Shown piece after piece: positions 11,171 through 22,011 of a stretch of DNA of 64,000 nucleotides. A program made the translations under genes and the position numbers. The stretch is from Aurifilum marmelostoma (taxonomy: Eukaryota; Ascomycota; Sordariomycetes; Diaporthales; Cryphonectriaceae), in NCBI GenBank assembly GCA_027559495.1, contig JAMXSV010000024.1, positions 1,612,001-1,676,000 on the forward strand. Reading direction: 5' to 3'. The notes under the pieces were generated by a model. The model did not search any database. It was not told the DNA's origin and saw nothing but the letters and a program-made list of their open reading frames with translations. How positions within the stretch are numbered: position 1 is the first letter of the stretch; the number at the start of each line of letters is the position of its first letter.

Positions 11171-12108
11171 CTAACTAGTCTTGAAAAATTGTGGAAAGAC
11201 TTTTCTAAGATCTTCCAGATGCCTGATCTGATATTGAGATGCCTGCTCCTTCGGCACAGGCACATCATCTTCCACCAAATGAGCCGCGGTCCATCCCAGC
11301 TCCTGAGCCGTGACACAGTTGTTATAGCTGTCATCTAATGTAACGTTTAGCGGAGGCACAATGAAATGAGGAACCGTGAGCGAAACACCATTCGTACTCA
11401 CCCACAAAGTAACAATCGCCCCAATTTTCCACACCCGCCTCCCTCATAGCCTTCACATACGCATCCTTGTGCGGTTTACAGACGAATGGCACGGACGAGT
11501 AGTCACAGTATGTGACACCTTCAAACTTGTCGTCGATTCCCAACAGACTCACGACTCTTTTGGCGTGGTTAACGTATGCGTTGGTGAACAGCCAGAGCCT
11601 GACCTTGCTCCTGTCTATATCCTCGAGCAGCTTCTTCAGCTCAGGTCTCGGCTTGATGATGCCCTCTAACGATAGCGCGTCGTCGACTTTCGAGTTGTAC
11701 TCTAGCGGATCGATCTCGTGGTGGCGGACAAGACCTTCGATAGCCAGGCCGTACGTCTGGTAGTACTCATTGTGAAGGCGATTGGCTTCCTCTTGTGGCA
11801 GGTTGAGATGCTTCTGGAAGTACTTGTCTATCAGATCGGCCATGAGGTCATGGACTTTTGCGCCTGGACCACCAATGTTAGTCTAGGTTGCAAGTGAGAG
11901 AAAGAGAGAGTGTGTGTGAGTGAGTGAGAGAGAGGGGGGGGGGTCGGTGAAACTTGCTTTTTGGGTATAGACAATTGTCTATGTCACTGTATGCTGTCAA
12001 AATGGACCCCATTTACAAGTACCGTTTTGAACTTCTGACTCACAAGAAAAGGACCTGCTGGGGCGATGAAGTGCCATCTGCAGTAACATCTAGAGATGTT
12101 GATGCCAT
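11171..12108 (-). CDS. SDT1: HAD-superfamily pyrimidine 5'-nucleotidase (SDT1/PHM8 type)
   Basis: Cytosolic phosphatase family that dephosphorylates pyrimidine nucleotides such as UMP and CMP. Four exons: 12108-12044, 11986-11958, 11863-11402 and 11334-11171, giving 239 residues. The HAD motifs appear in order: motif I VLFFDIDNCLYPKS (spread over exons 1-3), motif II LWLFTNAY, the motif III Lys in VCKPHKDAY, and motif IV CYFVDDSYNN, the last restored only by removing intron 3 (11335-11401). Intron 1 (11987-12043) has donor GTGAGT. Intron 2 (11864-11957) starts with GCAAGT rather than GT and carries the branch GACTAAC; only this GC-AG splice gives KSAKVHDLMADL in frame. Exon 2 is only 29 nt. 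Intron 2 also carries a CT/CA repeat and a C10 run. High confidence in family and exon chain. Confidence 0.92.
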
Positions 12109-12796
12109 CGTGATTCAGCTCGGAATGACAAAACTGACCTTGGAGTCTGACGAGTGTGGAAGAGGTAGGATTGGTTTCCTGACGGCGATGCTATGACGGT
12201 TAGGAGCTCGAACTAGACTTTGTAAAGTAAATAGCCTTCTAAACCTCGCCGCCTTCGGATCCTCGGAAGAAGGCACGACTCGAAAGAATTCCCACCTTTC
12301 TTCTATCACAGCAAACAAAGAACTTGTGTCCTAAAATGCGAATTTTTACAGCAATCACAAGTTAAACAGGTCCAGAAAAAAAAGGCCCTCACAAAATACA
12401 AGAGGTCATCTAAAAGATTAGTGCATCAAGGAGTGGACTCGACACAGAGGCAGGTCAACGACATGAGAGTGGATGAAGCTGCTATGGATACTGCAAGGGG
12501 GGGGGGCGGTTGACTCAGCAGTAACCCCCTGTGACCTCCTGTAGAGAAATACTTCTGCAAAGTTGGATCGGCGCCACGCAGTTCCGCTCCTGAACCACCG
12601 CGACAACCCGTCATCCTCTTGTTGTAGGCGAGCAACATTCGGCTGCCCTCTTTCTTTGTCGCATTGTATACTAGCACGGGATTCTAGAGCTCCAGATCCA
12701 CGCTGCTAACAATCCTGTGTATACCCATACCGTGAGGCTGAAGACGCGAAGAGCGCTGAGATCCAACTTCTGGCGTCTCTCCTTGTTTTGGTCACG
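12109..12796. promoter_or_regulatory. Divergent intergenic region between SDT1 and the 12797 gene
   Basis: 688 bp upstream of both genes. It contains a G10 run at 12497-12506 and A-rich sequence around 12376-12384. No TATA element stands out and no frame is convincing. Confidence 0.55.
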
Positions 12797-15696
12797 ATGG
12801 CACAGGGTCTGGCTGCGGCTTTGCAGTCAGTTGCGGCGCCGAACGTGGCGCTGGGGCCCACGACCTCTCTGACAGAGTACGAGAGACAACAGATTGAGGG
12901 ATGCAAGAGGATACTCCGTTTTCAGGATGAGGTCTTGTCAGGGGCGCATCCGAGGATCAAGGCGCCGGCGTATCGACTCGCCTCGATACAGAACAGCGAA
13001 CCACAAAGCCCCCAGTCCACGTCTACTGCAGCCACTTCTGGCCCCTTCGTGTCGTCAGTACCAAACGCCCCAAAGGGCCCCAAGGCGTGGACCGCAAAGG
13101 TCAGCGGCTCCCATGTTACAGACAACCATCGTTCCTTCAACACGAACGCGCAGCCCGCTGTAGCGGTGTCCGCGACAATCCCTCCACCCCCTGTGCACCC
13201 GCCAGGCTTCGAGTCACCGTCGAATCCCTCGAGTAGCATGTCTGGCGTTCCATCTGGGCCCAAGGCCAGCAGAAATGCAGCACGTCCCGGCGGGGACGCA
13301 GCAACTGCTAAATTCGACCCCGTGCTGCTGACAAAGTCTGAGGACCTGATCAAGGCTGAGCTCCAGATCCAGAGGAAGCATCTCGAGCGCGCTCTGGGCG
13401 ACCAGGTTCAGCAGCAGCGCGTCGCAGCCAAGACATCGCATAGTGACGATGCGCTCGCTGATTTCGACCTCGCCGAGGTCCTGATGAAGGCTCTACAGCT
13501 GGTTCAATCATCTGCTCCATTACAGACTGATGCAACTCTAGCAGCTAACGCAAGTGGCGGGGATAGCGATTCCGTTGGTGATGACAGCACCTTCTACTCT
13601 AGCAAGCACGATACACCAGAGTCCCATCTTACTCATCGCATTCCCGACCCTAACGAGTCTGATGTAGCGCAGCAGGCGCGCGAGGAATCTCACTACGAAC
13701 CCCCACTGGTCATGGAAGCCAGTCCTGCGCCTGTCCAGCCGCCTGTGGCAGCCATGCCAACCTCTGCAGCCCCGAGTGCCAATCCTTCCGGAGCCCGGCA
13801 GCTTCACCACCCTCGCGTATTCGAGCCCACCCTCGGCGACCGTACATGGCCCATCATATCTGATGCGGGGAGGGGTCAGCCAACCGGTGGGATGGCAGTG
13901 GCGCAAGAGGCGGGTGGCGTGCCCATGGATATAACCTCGTCCTCTCAGGACAGTGAAGAGGCAGACAGTTCGAGGGACTCGGGTCTAGCAGATGGGAAGC
14001 ATTCAGGCCCTTCGGGTCGTCTGGTGGAGTCCGCCACTGGTCAACTCATCGAGCAGGCCTTTGGCCGCCGCCGCAACTCTCCGATCCTCCGTGCACATGA
14101 CCTGTCCCCAGTGGCTCCCCAGCCTGCTCATGTCTCCCCTTTGACAAATTCCCGTCAGCCTCCAACCCTCGCGCAAGATGTTCTACCCGCTCAAGCAACT
14201 CCCGCACAGGTTGCGGCGCTTAGAAATGACCGCTCTAATGGTTCCAGTCCCGAGAGCTCGCCACAGGGCAGACCCAATAAGAAGAACAAGAAGGGCAAGA
14301 AGAGAAAGGCTGACCGTACGGTCGCGAATAATGCCGCCGCCGCGGCGGCGGGGGCAGCGGCGGTGGTGTCTCTAGCCATCAAAGCTGAGCCTCGTTCACC
14401 ATCTCCTCTGACAGCTCCACAGTATCCCAGACCCGCCAAACGCGTGAGGCAGGCACCACGATCAGGGCAAGAGCAAGGCTTCGATGAGTCACGCGTCGAG
14501 GAAGTTGTGGAGAGCCCTCATACATCTAGCTACGTCAGGTACAGAAGCGATAGGGGGTTCTGCGTACGGTAGTCCGCTGGGACCTCGCGCTCGCCAGGAT
14601 CCTCAGATCCTCACGATAGCGGATCCGCCGAGGTACGAGCAACAACAGTATCGCGAAGACCCTCGTCCCGTCGAGACGGTGCGATATGTGCGGCGCGTGT
14701 CGCCCGGCGCACAGCCTTATCCTTACGCGTCAAGTGAGGTGAGGACCTTCAGATCAGTCTCCCGTGCGGGTGTGGACCGACCACTCGCATACCAAGAGGT
14801 TCGGGATCCGCCACGTACAGTCGTGCGGCCCGCTGCTGATCGTGATCGGTCACGCTCACCAATTCTGATCGACGAACGGCCGCAACCTGTGATGGGCCCG
14901 CCGCAGTTGCCTGCTTCGAGGGTGGTGGTTGATGAATTCGGTCGTGAGTACATTGACCCGTCTCCGAGACAGGAGTCAGTCATCATTCGGCGCTCAGTTG
15001 CCCCACGACCGGTGTACGAGGATAGGGACGACTGCTATGACCCTAACAGAACAACGACGAGGGTGATTCGGCGCTCCGTCGCCCCTGCAAGTGTCTACGG
15101 TGAGCCTGAGGTTATCTACGAGCGAGGGCCTCCCCTTCGTGCAGCTTCCACCTTGCCAGGACCAAGCCGCTATGACGAGGAACTTGTCTACCGGAACCCA
15201 GCCTCTCCAGCTGGCTACACCGCCACACGACGAATCATCACACGCTCAGAGTATGCGCCTGAGTACCGCTACTACCGCGAGCGTGACTACCCCACCGCCC
15301 AGTCTTCCAGTCAGCCGAGCGCTGAATATTATGAGCTGCGTGCTACGCAAGAGTCCCGGCCGCAGATGGGCAATCCTCCACCACGAGAATACATCGTGCG
15401 GTCCACTACGGTGCGGCCGGAGGCGTCCTCAAGGCCGGAGGCGGTTCGGATGTCAAGCGTGCGACCAGAGCCTGGTCTTGGTGATTATGGTGCATCAGGT
15501 GTGTCGGACGAACGGCTGCCTCTCCCCTCGTGCGTACAGTGTACGCCCAATGGCTCCTCCTCCACAGCAACCGCAGTATGTACGTCAGTGGCCTGAATAC
15601 GAGGCTCGGCCCCCTTACGTCGAGCAAGATGCCAGAGGTGGTGAAGACGAAGGGGTCACATATGTCAATACTGTACCAAGAGATGCCTACAGATGA
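12797..15696 (+). CDS. Large disordered Ser/Pro/Arg-rich protein, interrupted by two frame breaks
   Basis: The gene starts at ATG 12797 (MAQGLAAALQ) and would encode about 965 residues. A short conserved N-terminal helix region (SLTEYERQQIEGCKRILRFQDEVLSG) is followed by Ser/Pro/Ala-rich disorder, a Lys-rich nuclear-signal-like stretch (NKKNKKGKKRKADR), a poly-Ala run, the motif KAEPRSPSPLTAPQYPRPAKR, and a Tyr/Arg/Pro-rich tail with two related segments, IIRRSVAPRPVY and VIRRSVAPASVY. The frame changes by +1 twice. At 14553-14557 dropping one G of GGGGG restores RSDRGSAYGSPLG. Near 15524-15527 dropping one C restores LPRAYSVRP, although a 109-nt intron (15459-15567) would also work there. 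I recall similar fungal proteins annotated as AT-DNA-binding, but see no AT-hook, so no function is assigned. Probably nuclear. Confidence 0.7.
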
Positions 15697-15717
15697 GAGA
15701 GAGAGAGAGAGAGAGAG
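15695..15717. repeat. GA microsatellite starting within the stop codon
   Basis: The TGA stop of the preceding gene (15694-15696) is immediately continued by about eleven GA units. Gain or loss of units leaves the stop intact but changes the 3' UTR. Confidence 0.85.
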
Positions 15718-16438
15718 CTTAGCAAAGGGAGTTTCGACTCGTCTCAAGACCCGCATTAGGCAAGGATATATTTACGAGAAAACTGGAAGATCCTGTTGAT
15801 TCGAAGACAAATAGCAACACAGTCGTGGGTCCACACAAAACATGCACTTGGGCTCAATAAATGCGCTTCGATCGCATGTTTAACCAAGGATTTTTGGGGA
15901 AACACACTGGACCTTCCGCCTCTTACATGATGCCACCTCAAGGCCTGAAAAAGCGGTCCAATGAGGAAGGAAACCGGTTCTAGAGAGCACTACCTATGCA
16001 TGTGGAAGCGGACGGAGGAGGCTTATAGGCATAAGAAAAAATAATGACATGTTTCCCAGCTAATGTATTCCTCTATTGCAATATTGAAGTGACCCACGTG
16101 GATATTAGAATAGTACATGAGCCGGTATGCACAGCCTCTCGGGTTACATGGCAGTACTGATCCTAAGCACTCGTTCTACGCATCCTTTCATCACGGTACG
16201 AGGAGGTGCGGGAGACGGGAGTGTGGTTCTGAAAGCGCAGCACACAGTGACCTGCCCTTGTGACACAGCTTTCATACCGCTCTAGAGACATGAAAGGACG
16301 CCACGCCTTATTTCTCCTGGCTCTCCGATCTGGCGGTGATGAAATGTGGAATGTTTCATGATTCAATGCGGGTATCTCTTTTTTTTTTTTTTTTTTGTGT
16401 GTGTCAAGAACCATTCATTGCACTACTTAGGCCGAGCC
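15697..16438. other. Convergent 3' intergenic region
   Basis: 742 bp between the 12797 gene and the end of bystin. Besides the GA repeat it carries an 18-T run at 16379-16396 followed by GTGTGTGTG, 43 nt beyond the bystin stop. On the bystin strand this reads as CA repeats then A18. No coding signal. Confidence 0.6.
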
Positions 16439-18090
16439 TCAATCGACCTGCATCGTGTCATCGCCATCGAAAGCCTGGTCCTGCGGCTCGACAGGCACAC
16501 CTCTGCCGCGACCTGCGATCAGTTCCCGCCTTATCTCGGGTCCGATGGCCGAGTGGCCGTGTGTGAGCAACAAGTCGAGCAAAGCCTGGAGGGAGAGAGG
16601 GAAAGTTAGCACGCACATCCAAATCGAGCACGTAGAGCATCACAGTGTATATATATGAAAGGCGACCTACCTCTCGCTGGTCCTCGTTGATGTCGTTTCG
16701 ATATCTCTGCGCAAAACTGAGCAGACACTGATGCCACAGCACTGGCAGCTGTCGCCCAATCTTGTCCCACGAGGGCCGGTCCATGGCCTCGGCCTCCTTG
16801 ACGGCAGCGGGATCGACGGATCGGAAGCGCAGGAAAAAGAAGACCAGGGCATCGATGACCTGGTAGGGCAAGGCCAGACCCTTGTCGAGCAGCGTCTTGA
16901 TGAACACGTTGGTGCTGGCTGCGGACTCACCGTTGGAGGCTTGCTGGGCAGCCAGGTCGCAGAGACCCTTGAGCCCGGCCGCAGAGTGCAGGACAGGAAT
17001 CGAAACCCGGGCCATGACGGAGGAGACGATATGGGCCTCGCGCAGGGTGCAGGTGCCAGACTCGATGAGGGCGAACAGGACGCCCTTGAAGAAGGCAGAT
17101 GGCTTGTACAGGCTCTTCTTGAGGGAGTTGTAGAGGTGCACGTTGAGCTTCTTGTTCTCGTAGATGTCGTCCCGAACCCGAGGCAGCACGACCATCTCGA
17201 GCCAGCGCTGGACCACGGCGGGTTTTGAGGATGTGAAGATTCTGGTGACGGCGAATATGGAGTTGGGCGTCCAGTTGTCGGGCTGTGCGACTTCGATGAT
17301 TCTCTCCCAGTCCGGTACTGTCGGCAGGATCTTGATGGGCTTCGGCAGGGGGCCGCTCTTCCATCTGCTCAGAATCATTCCACACCTATCAAGATTTGTC
17401 AGTCCGTGTGTTGTATGAGAGCATAACGAAGGGCATAGGTGTGGCGACGAACTTTGCATAGACCTCGATGACCTTCGGAGGCAGATCTTCCTCGGGGAAA
17501 TCATCCATGCCGCCCATTTCTTGCCGCTGCCCTCCTCCTGCTTCAAATTGCTGGATCCTTTCCATGATGAGATCGGCCAAGTTGGTTCCTCCTTGTTGTT
17601 GTTGTTGCCCTTGACCAGCCTCGTCGGGTTTTCTGTCCCAGAAGCCATGCTTCAATAATGGATCTTCCTCCTCGTCGGCGGACCAAAACTTGTTGAACGT
17701 GGCCAGGTCCTCTGGTGCTATATCGGCCTCATCGATCTCGATCTCCTCCTCCTCGTCCCCCCATGCCTCTTCATCGTCGTCGTCGCCGCCCGCATGGCCA
17801 AGCTGCTCTTGCTCGCCCGGCGCAAACCTCGAATCGATGTCGAAAGCGCTCTTCTGTGGTTCTGCGACGGCCTTGCCCTCCTCGTCCTCGTCCGCGAGCT
17901 CTCGGCCGAGCTGCAGGATGGCTGCTGACTGCTTCGAGTTGACATAGTGTTCCTCATCCTTCTCGGTCTTGGACTTTGATTTCTTGCCCGGCTTCCCTGA
18001 CCGCAGAATTCCGCTGCCACCGAGGATGTCGGCCTCGAGAGGGTTGTGGCGGCGCCCGTCTCTCGACGTGGAAGCAGTGGCTTTTGGCAT
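16439..18090 (-). CDS. ENP1: Bystin / Enp1, 40S ribosome biogenesis factor
   Basis: Nucleolar protein of the 90S and pre-40S particles, needed for 18S rRNA processing and 40S export. Exons 18090-17453, 17385-16671 and 16585-16439 give 499 residues. Intron 1 (17386-17452) starts GTTCGT and has a CTGAC branch; intron 2 (16586-16670) has GTAGGT and GTGCTAAC. The N-terminal third is Lys-rich, then strongly acidic (DEEEEIEIDEADI), followed by the bystin domain: LSRWKSGPLPKPIKILPTVP, NWTPNSIFAVTRIF, KKLNVHLYNSLKKSLYKP, GTCTLREAHIVSSVMARVSI and VLHSAAGLKGLCDLAA. It ends with the conserved HQCLLSFAQRYRND and GHSAIGPEIRREL. All family landmarks are present. It is divergently paired with HGH1. Confidence 0.96.
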
Positions 18091-18574
18091 GATGTTTGTG
18101 CGCATACACTCTGTTGCGATGATTGAGGTGAAGGTGACTCTGAGGATGGTGTCAAGAAAAGTACACACAGAGATAGAAAGGGGGGGAGGCGGCGAGAGAA
18201 GTGGTGTTAACAGGTTAGGTAGAAAGAAAGCTGGGTAAGTTTTGGCCCAAGTTTCACGACTTTTCTGTTGACTGACTATTTCTGCTGCTGGAAATAAATT
18301 TGGGGTCTGTCTTATCGATAAGCCCCGCCCAATTGCTGAAATTTTGATTCCAGGTTGGGGGGGCGCTGCCCAAGGCAAAGGGCCCCACCAATCACATGCT
18401 GAACCTACTGTAGAGCGCCATCAAAAGTTATACATACAACAAATAAGTTGGAGGACCTTCTCTCATTGATAAAATATACAAACATACTAGCCTCAACTCT
18501 CTTTTTCATTTTCCGATTTTTTGTCCATCCCTCTAATCCCCATCTTGCTTTCTGTCACAAATTTTTCTCCCGTA
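18091..18574. promoter_or_regulatory. Bidirectional promoter ENP1 / HGH1
   Basis: 484 bp between divergent ATGs. It holds a perfect 12-bp palindrome CTTATCGATAAG (18311-18322), a GC box CCCCGCCC (18323-18330), a partly RRPE-like TGAAATTTTGA (about 18338-18348), G7 runs at 18181-18187 and 18357-18363, and pyrimidine-rich leader sequence before HGH1. Confidence 0.6.
18311..18322. promoter_or_regulatory. GATA-type palindrome in the ENP1/HGH1 promoter
   Basis: CTTATCGATAAG contains the HGATAR-type core GATAAG on both strands, centred on ATCGAT. Fungal GATA factors bind such sites, often in pairs. Its location near the middle of a shared promoter is suggestive only. Confidence 0.35.
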
Positions 18575-19919
18575 ATGCCTTCAGAACTTGAAGAGGTTGG
18601 TGTGATTTCCATAGACCGTTGAGGTTTGAGTAGATTCACTAACGAGGGAAAAAACCAGCTCGTGGGCTTCATCGCCAGCCCAGACCCTCGAATCCGAGCA
18701 GTAGCCATTGAGAACTTGGTGCCGTATTCAGCATCACAGCCGTCAATCTTCAAGATTAATGAGCTGTTACCAATACGAAATCTCAAGGTCCTAGTACAGG
18801 ACAGGCCAGTATGTGCGAGGGTCCCAACAGAGTTTACCTATGGTAGAAGAGGAGGGACACACATGACTGACGAGAAAATCAGCAAATCGCTCAACATGCC
18901 TTGACCATCCTTGTGAATCTGGGTGCGGATTCCCAAATTCTTGAATTCCTGGCATCAGATGACAAGTTTCTCGCCGTCATATTTACTCGCATAGTGGTAC
19001 GTTCCCATTCCCTCAAAGACAAATATCGGTATTCTCAAAACTGCGGGTATGATGTAAGGCCAAATGAAGACGTCGACTAACACGAGACAACCGTTATTAT
19101 CTTCCATAACTGCAGAACCCGTCTGAACCAAATGCAAATTTGTTTGCCATGCTGCTAGCAAATCTGGCAAAATGGGACGGGCTCAAGAACATCCTGGATC
19201 GGAAACAGAAGGCACCAGAGTCGCTCGGGTCGGACGAGCTCGTGATGAACCAGCTCGTGGATCTCTTTGTCAGGGGAGCGGATAAGTCCTACAACAAGGA
19301 CGCTGACTACGACTACCTGGCGTACCTCTTTGCAGACCTGGCCAAGCACGCCGAGGTCAGGCAGTACTTTGTCACGAGGCAGGCCTACGACGACGTGATC
19401 CCCTTGACCAAGCTCAAGGTCTTTACAGAGCACAAGTCCGAGATCCGACGGAAAGGAGTGGCGAGCGCCATCAAGAACGTCGCCTTTGATGTTGACTCAC
19501 ACCCTGCTTTCTTCTCTGAAGACGAGATCCACATCCTCCCGTACATCCTGCTGCCGATCATGGGAAGCGAGGACTACGACGCGGACGACATGATGGAGAT
19601 GCTGCCGGAGCTGCAGCTGCTGCCACCAGACAAGGAACGGGAGGCCGACCCCACCATCATCCAGACACACGTGGAGACATTGATGATCTTCACAACGACC
19701 AGGAAAGGCCGTGATCACATGCGAGAGATCAAGGTGTACCCTGTGGTTCGAGAGACACACCTTCGTGTCAAGGACGAGGGTGTTCGAGTGGCTTGTGAGC
19801 GGCTGGTGCAGGTGCTGATGCTGGACGATGAGGTTGAGGACGAAAATGGACCACGTGTGGTGGAACTGGATGATGACGAGGAGGAAGACGATGATGACAA
19901 TAAGGTGGTCGAAGTTTGA
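18575..19919 (+). CDS. HGH1: Hgh1, eEF2-specific folding chaperone
   Basis: Armadillo-like cytosolic protein that helps fold translation elongation factor 2 together with CCT and Hsp90. Exons 18575-18595, 18659-18808, 18883-18996 and 19116-19919 give 362 residues. The first exon encodes only MPSELEE; intron 1 (18596-18658) has donor GTTGGT and branch CACTAAC. Exons 2-4 give IRAVAIENLVPYS, ALTILVNLGADSQ, NPSEPNANLFAMLLANLAKWD and RRKGVASAIKNVAFD, all characteristic of the DUF383/DUF384 domains. HILPYILLPIMGSEDYDADD follows, and the protein ends in a strongly acidic tail of 20-odd Asp/Glu. Introns 2 (18809-18882) and 3 (18997-19115) both fall at phase 0. Confidence 0.95.
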
Positions 19920-20481
19920 CACTGTTCAATGAAGACAAACGCTCACAAGAAACCGAATTTTCAACAGGTGGTGCCAAAGGCTAGACAGTCTGGATCGTCT
20001 CACTTTTTTGGCTGCCATGCATACGTAAGACCTGGAGGCTGCGCTGCTTCTTTTAGCGGCTCGACTGCATATCAAACCGTAATCTTGCAGGCTGCAAGGG
20101 CAGATGAAGGGTCACTTATTGATCAGTCGCCAATTCCGGCTGTGCAGGGTCCGGTCAGTCATAGGCGCTGTGGGTCCAGAAATATCCATATCAAGACAAG
20201 GAGGACATGAAGCCTTCCTTTGATGTGGTCGTTCCGAGAGAGTCCTAAGGTGGTGGCATCGATGTGGTCTGCTCTATTACCATAGTGACAACTCAACCTA
20301 GAGTGCACATACAAGAGGATCGTGAAGGACCGGTGTCAGATGTCTCTCTGAGAACTAAAACCTTTGTGTATACGAGGTCCTTTGTAGGAGAAGGAAAAAA
20401 AAATCCACATTCACAATGCTCTCACCTACTTCTGTCCTGAACAAGTACTCGGCAGCCAAACGCCTTGATGAGATACAGACA
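19920..20481. other. Convergent 3' intergenic region
   Basis: 562 bp between HGH1 and the FAD monooxygenase ends. No repeats beyond a short A9 at about 20395-20403 and no coding signal. Confidence 0.6.
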
Positions 20482-22011
20482 TCAATGGCCTCCGTTCAGC
20501 CCATTCGTCGTGTTCCTGCCATCTGCAGCAAGACTCCCAAACACCTCATCAAACCTCTCAGCCGCGTCTTTAACACAGTCATGCTCATAGATCATCTTCT
20601 GCACATCCGGGCTCGCCCACTTGTCAGCAATCGCACCCTTGTTCTCCCTGTGCTCCCTGAACTGGCGGTCTCTCTCCTCGCGCGCCTTGCCCTCGCCCAG
20701 GTGCAGCTGTCGGCCCGAGTAGGCGGCCATGTCGACCAGCGTGGTGGTGCGGTCCTTGCGCATGGCCTCGTAGGCCTTGAGCGCGCGGCTGATGGTGTGC
20801 GGTCTGGTGTCCGGCACGCGGCTCAGCACCTCGGCGAGGACGGCGCCGTCCTCGATGGCCATGGCGGCGCCCTGCGACAGGTGGGGCAGCGTGGGGTGGC
20901 AGGCGTCGCCCAGAAGCGCCACGGACCCGACGCTCCACGTGGAGAGGGGGGTTGTGCTGCCTGAGCTTCCACTCGACGACCTCGCCGTCCGGGACGAGGT
21001 CCAGCATGCGGTGCACGAGCGGGCAGAACTCGGCGTAGACGCGCATCATCTCGGCCTTGGACCCCTTGGTGGTGTACGTGGCGCTGACGCCCTTGGCGAA
21101 GTTGACGTCTGGCTGGGCGGACGAAATGTTGTAGATGGTCTTGTCCGCGACGGGGTACGCGATGATGTGGCGCCGCTCGCCAATCCAGCGCACCACGCAG
21201 TCGCTGTCCAGCAGGGCCGTCATCTCGGCATCGTGCGCCATGTCCTCGCGCTTCAGCATGATCCGATACGAGGCCTGGCCCGTGTCGGCCTCGCCAAATT
21301 CCTCACCGATGTGGCTGAGGATGGCGCTGCGGGTGAGAGACTTGATGCCGTCGGCCGCGAGGAGGACGTCTGCCTCGACCTGGTAGGCCTCGCCGTTGTG
21401 TGGCTGTACCGTGAACCTGGGCCTCGGCGTGAAAGAGTCGATGCTGACCAGCGGGTTCCCGAGCTTGAAGGTTACGGCGGGCTCCTTCTTGCAGCCGTCG
21501 TACATGCCGCCGGCCAGGTCTGCCCTGTGACCTGTGCAGTGGGGATAGCCGTACTTTTCCTCGATATCCGGCATATCGACGTGTGCCAGCTCCTCGTTGG
21601 TGCTGCCCTCTGCAAGCCAGGAGGTTATTATTATCATCATGTCATCAGCCTAGCTCCATGGGTCGGGCACGGTGCTCACGTCTTATGCTCGTCTCCTTCA
21701 CATTGGTTGCGACGGCGTAGATGTCCTTCCAGCATCCTAATTTGTCAAGAATCCGCGCCATATTCGGGGCCATCTGGATCCCAGCGCCCACGAAGCCAAG
21801 GCCGGGCGCGTGCTCATAGACGGTGATGTTCCTGAACCCCTTCTTGGCCAGTGCCAGAGCACAACCCAAGCCGCCCATCCCTACACCCGCAGACAGTCCA
21901 GTCAGCCATACTACTATATTATATGTGTATGTGCCTGTAACGCGCAATGTGAGGTTTATTCTTACCCGCACCGATGACGGCGATGTCGAGACTGAACTGG
22001 TCATCCATCAT
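20482..22011 (-). CDS. FAD-dependent aromatic monooxygenase (salicylate hydroxylase-like), one frame break
   Basis: Class A flavoprotein hydroxylase of the type that hydroxylates salicylate-like aromatics using NAD(P)H and O2. Exons 22011-21966, 21880-21680 and 21609-20482; introns are 21881-21965 (GTAAGA) and 21610-21679 (GTGAGC). Removing intron 1 makes the Rossmann motif AVIGAGMGGLG; removing intron 2 gives TSIRQGSTNEELAHVDM. Later motifs are VLLAADGIKSLTRS (NADPH/FAD DG motif) and LLGDACHPTLPHLSQGAAMA (GD motif). The frame breaks at a run of six G on the plus strand (20946-20951): with one base fewer, QHNPLSTWSVGSVALLGDACH reads on with the family's spacing, giving about 457 residues. No intron can explain it because the two frames abut. 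It is the only clear catabolic or secondary-metabolic gene here, with no cluster around it. Confidence 0.88.

Noticed and set aside
14539..14606. A short intron to explain the first frame break of the 12797 gene
   Set aside because: Lengths of the plausible donor-acceptor pairs give the wrong phase, or require introns of 34 nt or poor donors; loss of one G in the G5 run is simpler.
20777..21826. 349-codon open frame on the plus strand
   Set aside because: It lies antisense to the FAD monooxygenase, whose motifs and splice sites are clear. Long antisense frames are common opposite GC-rich coding DNA, and the translation has no family features.
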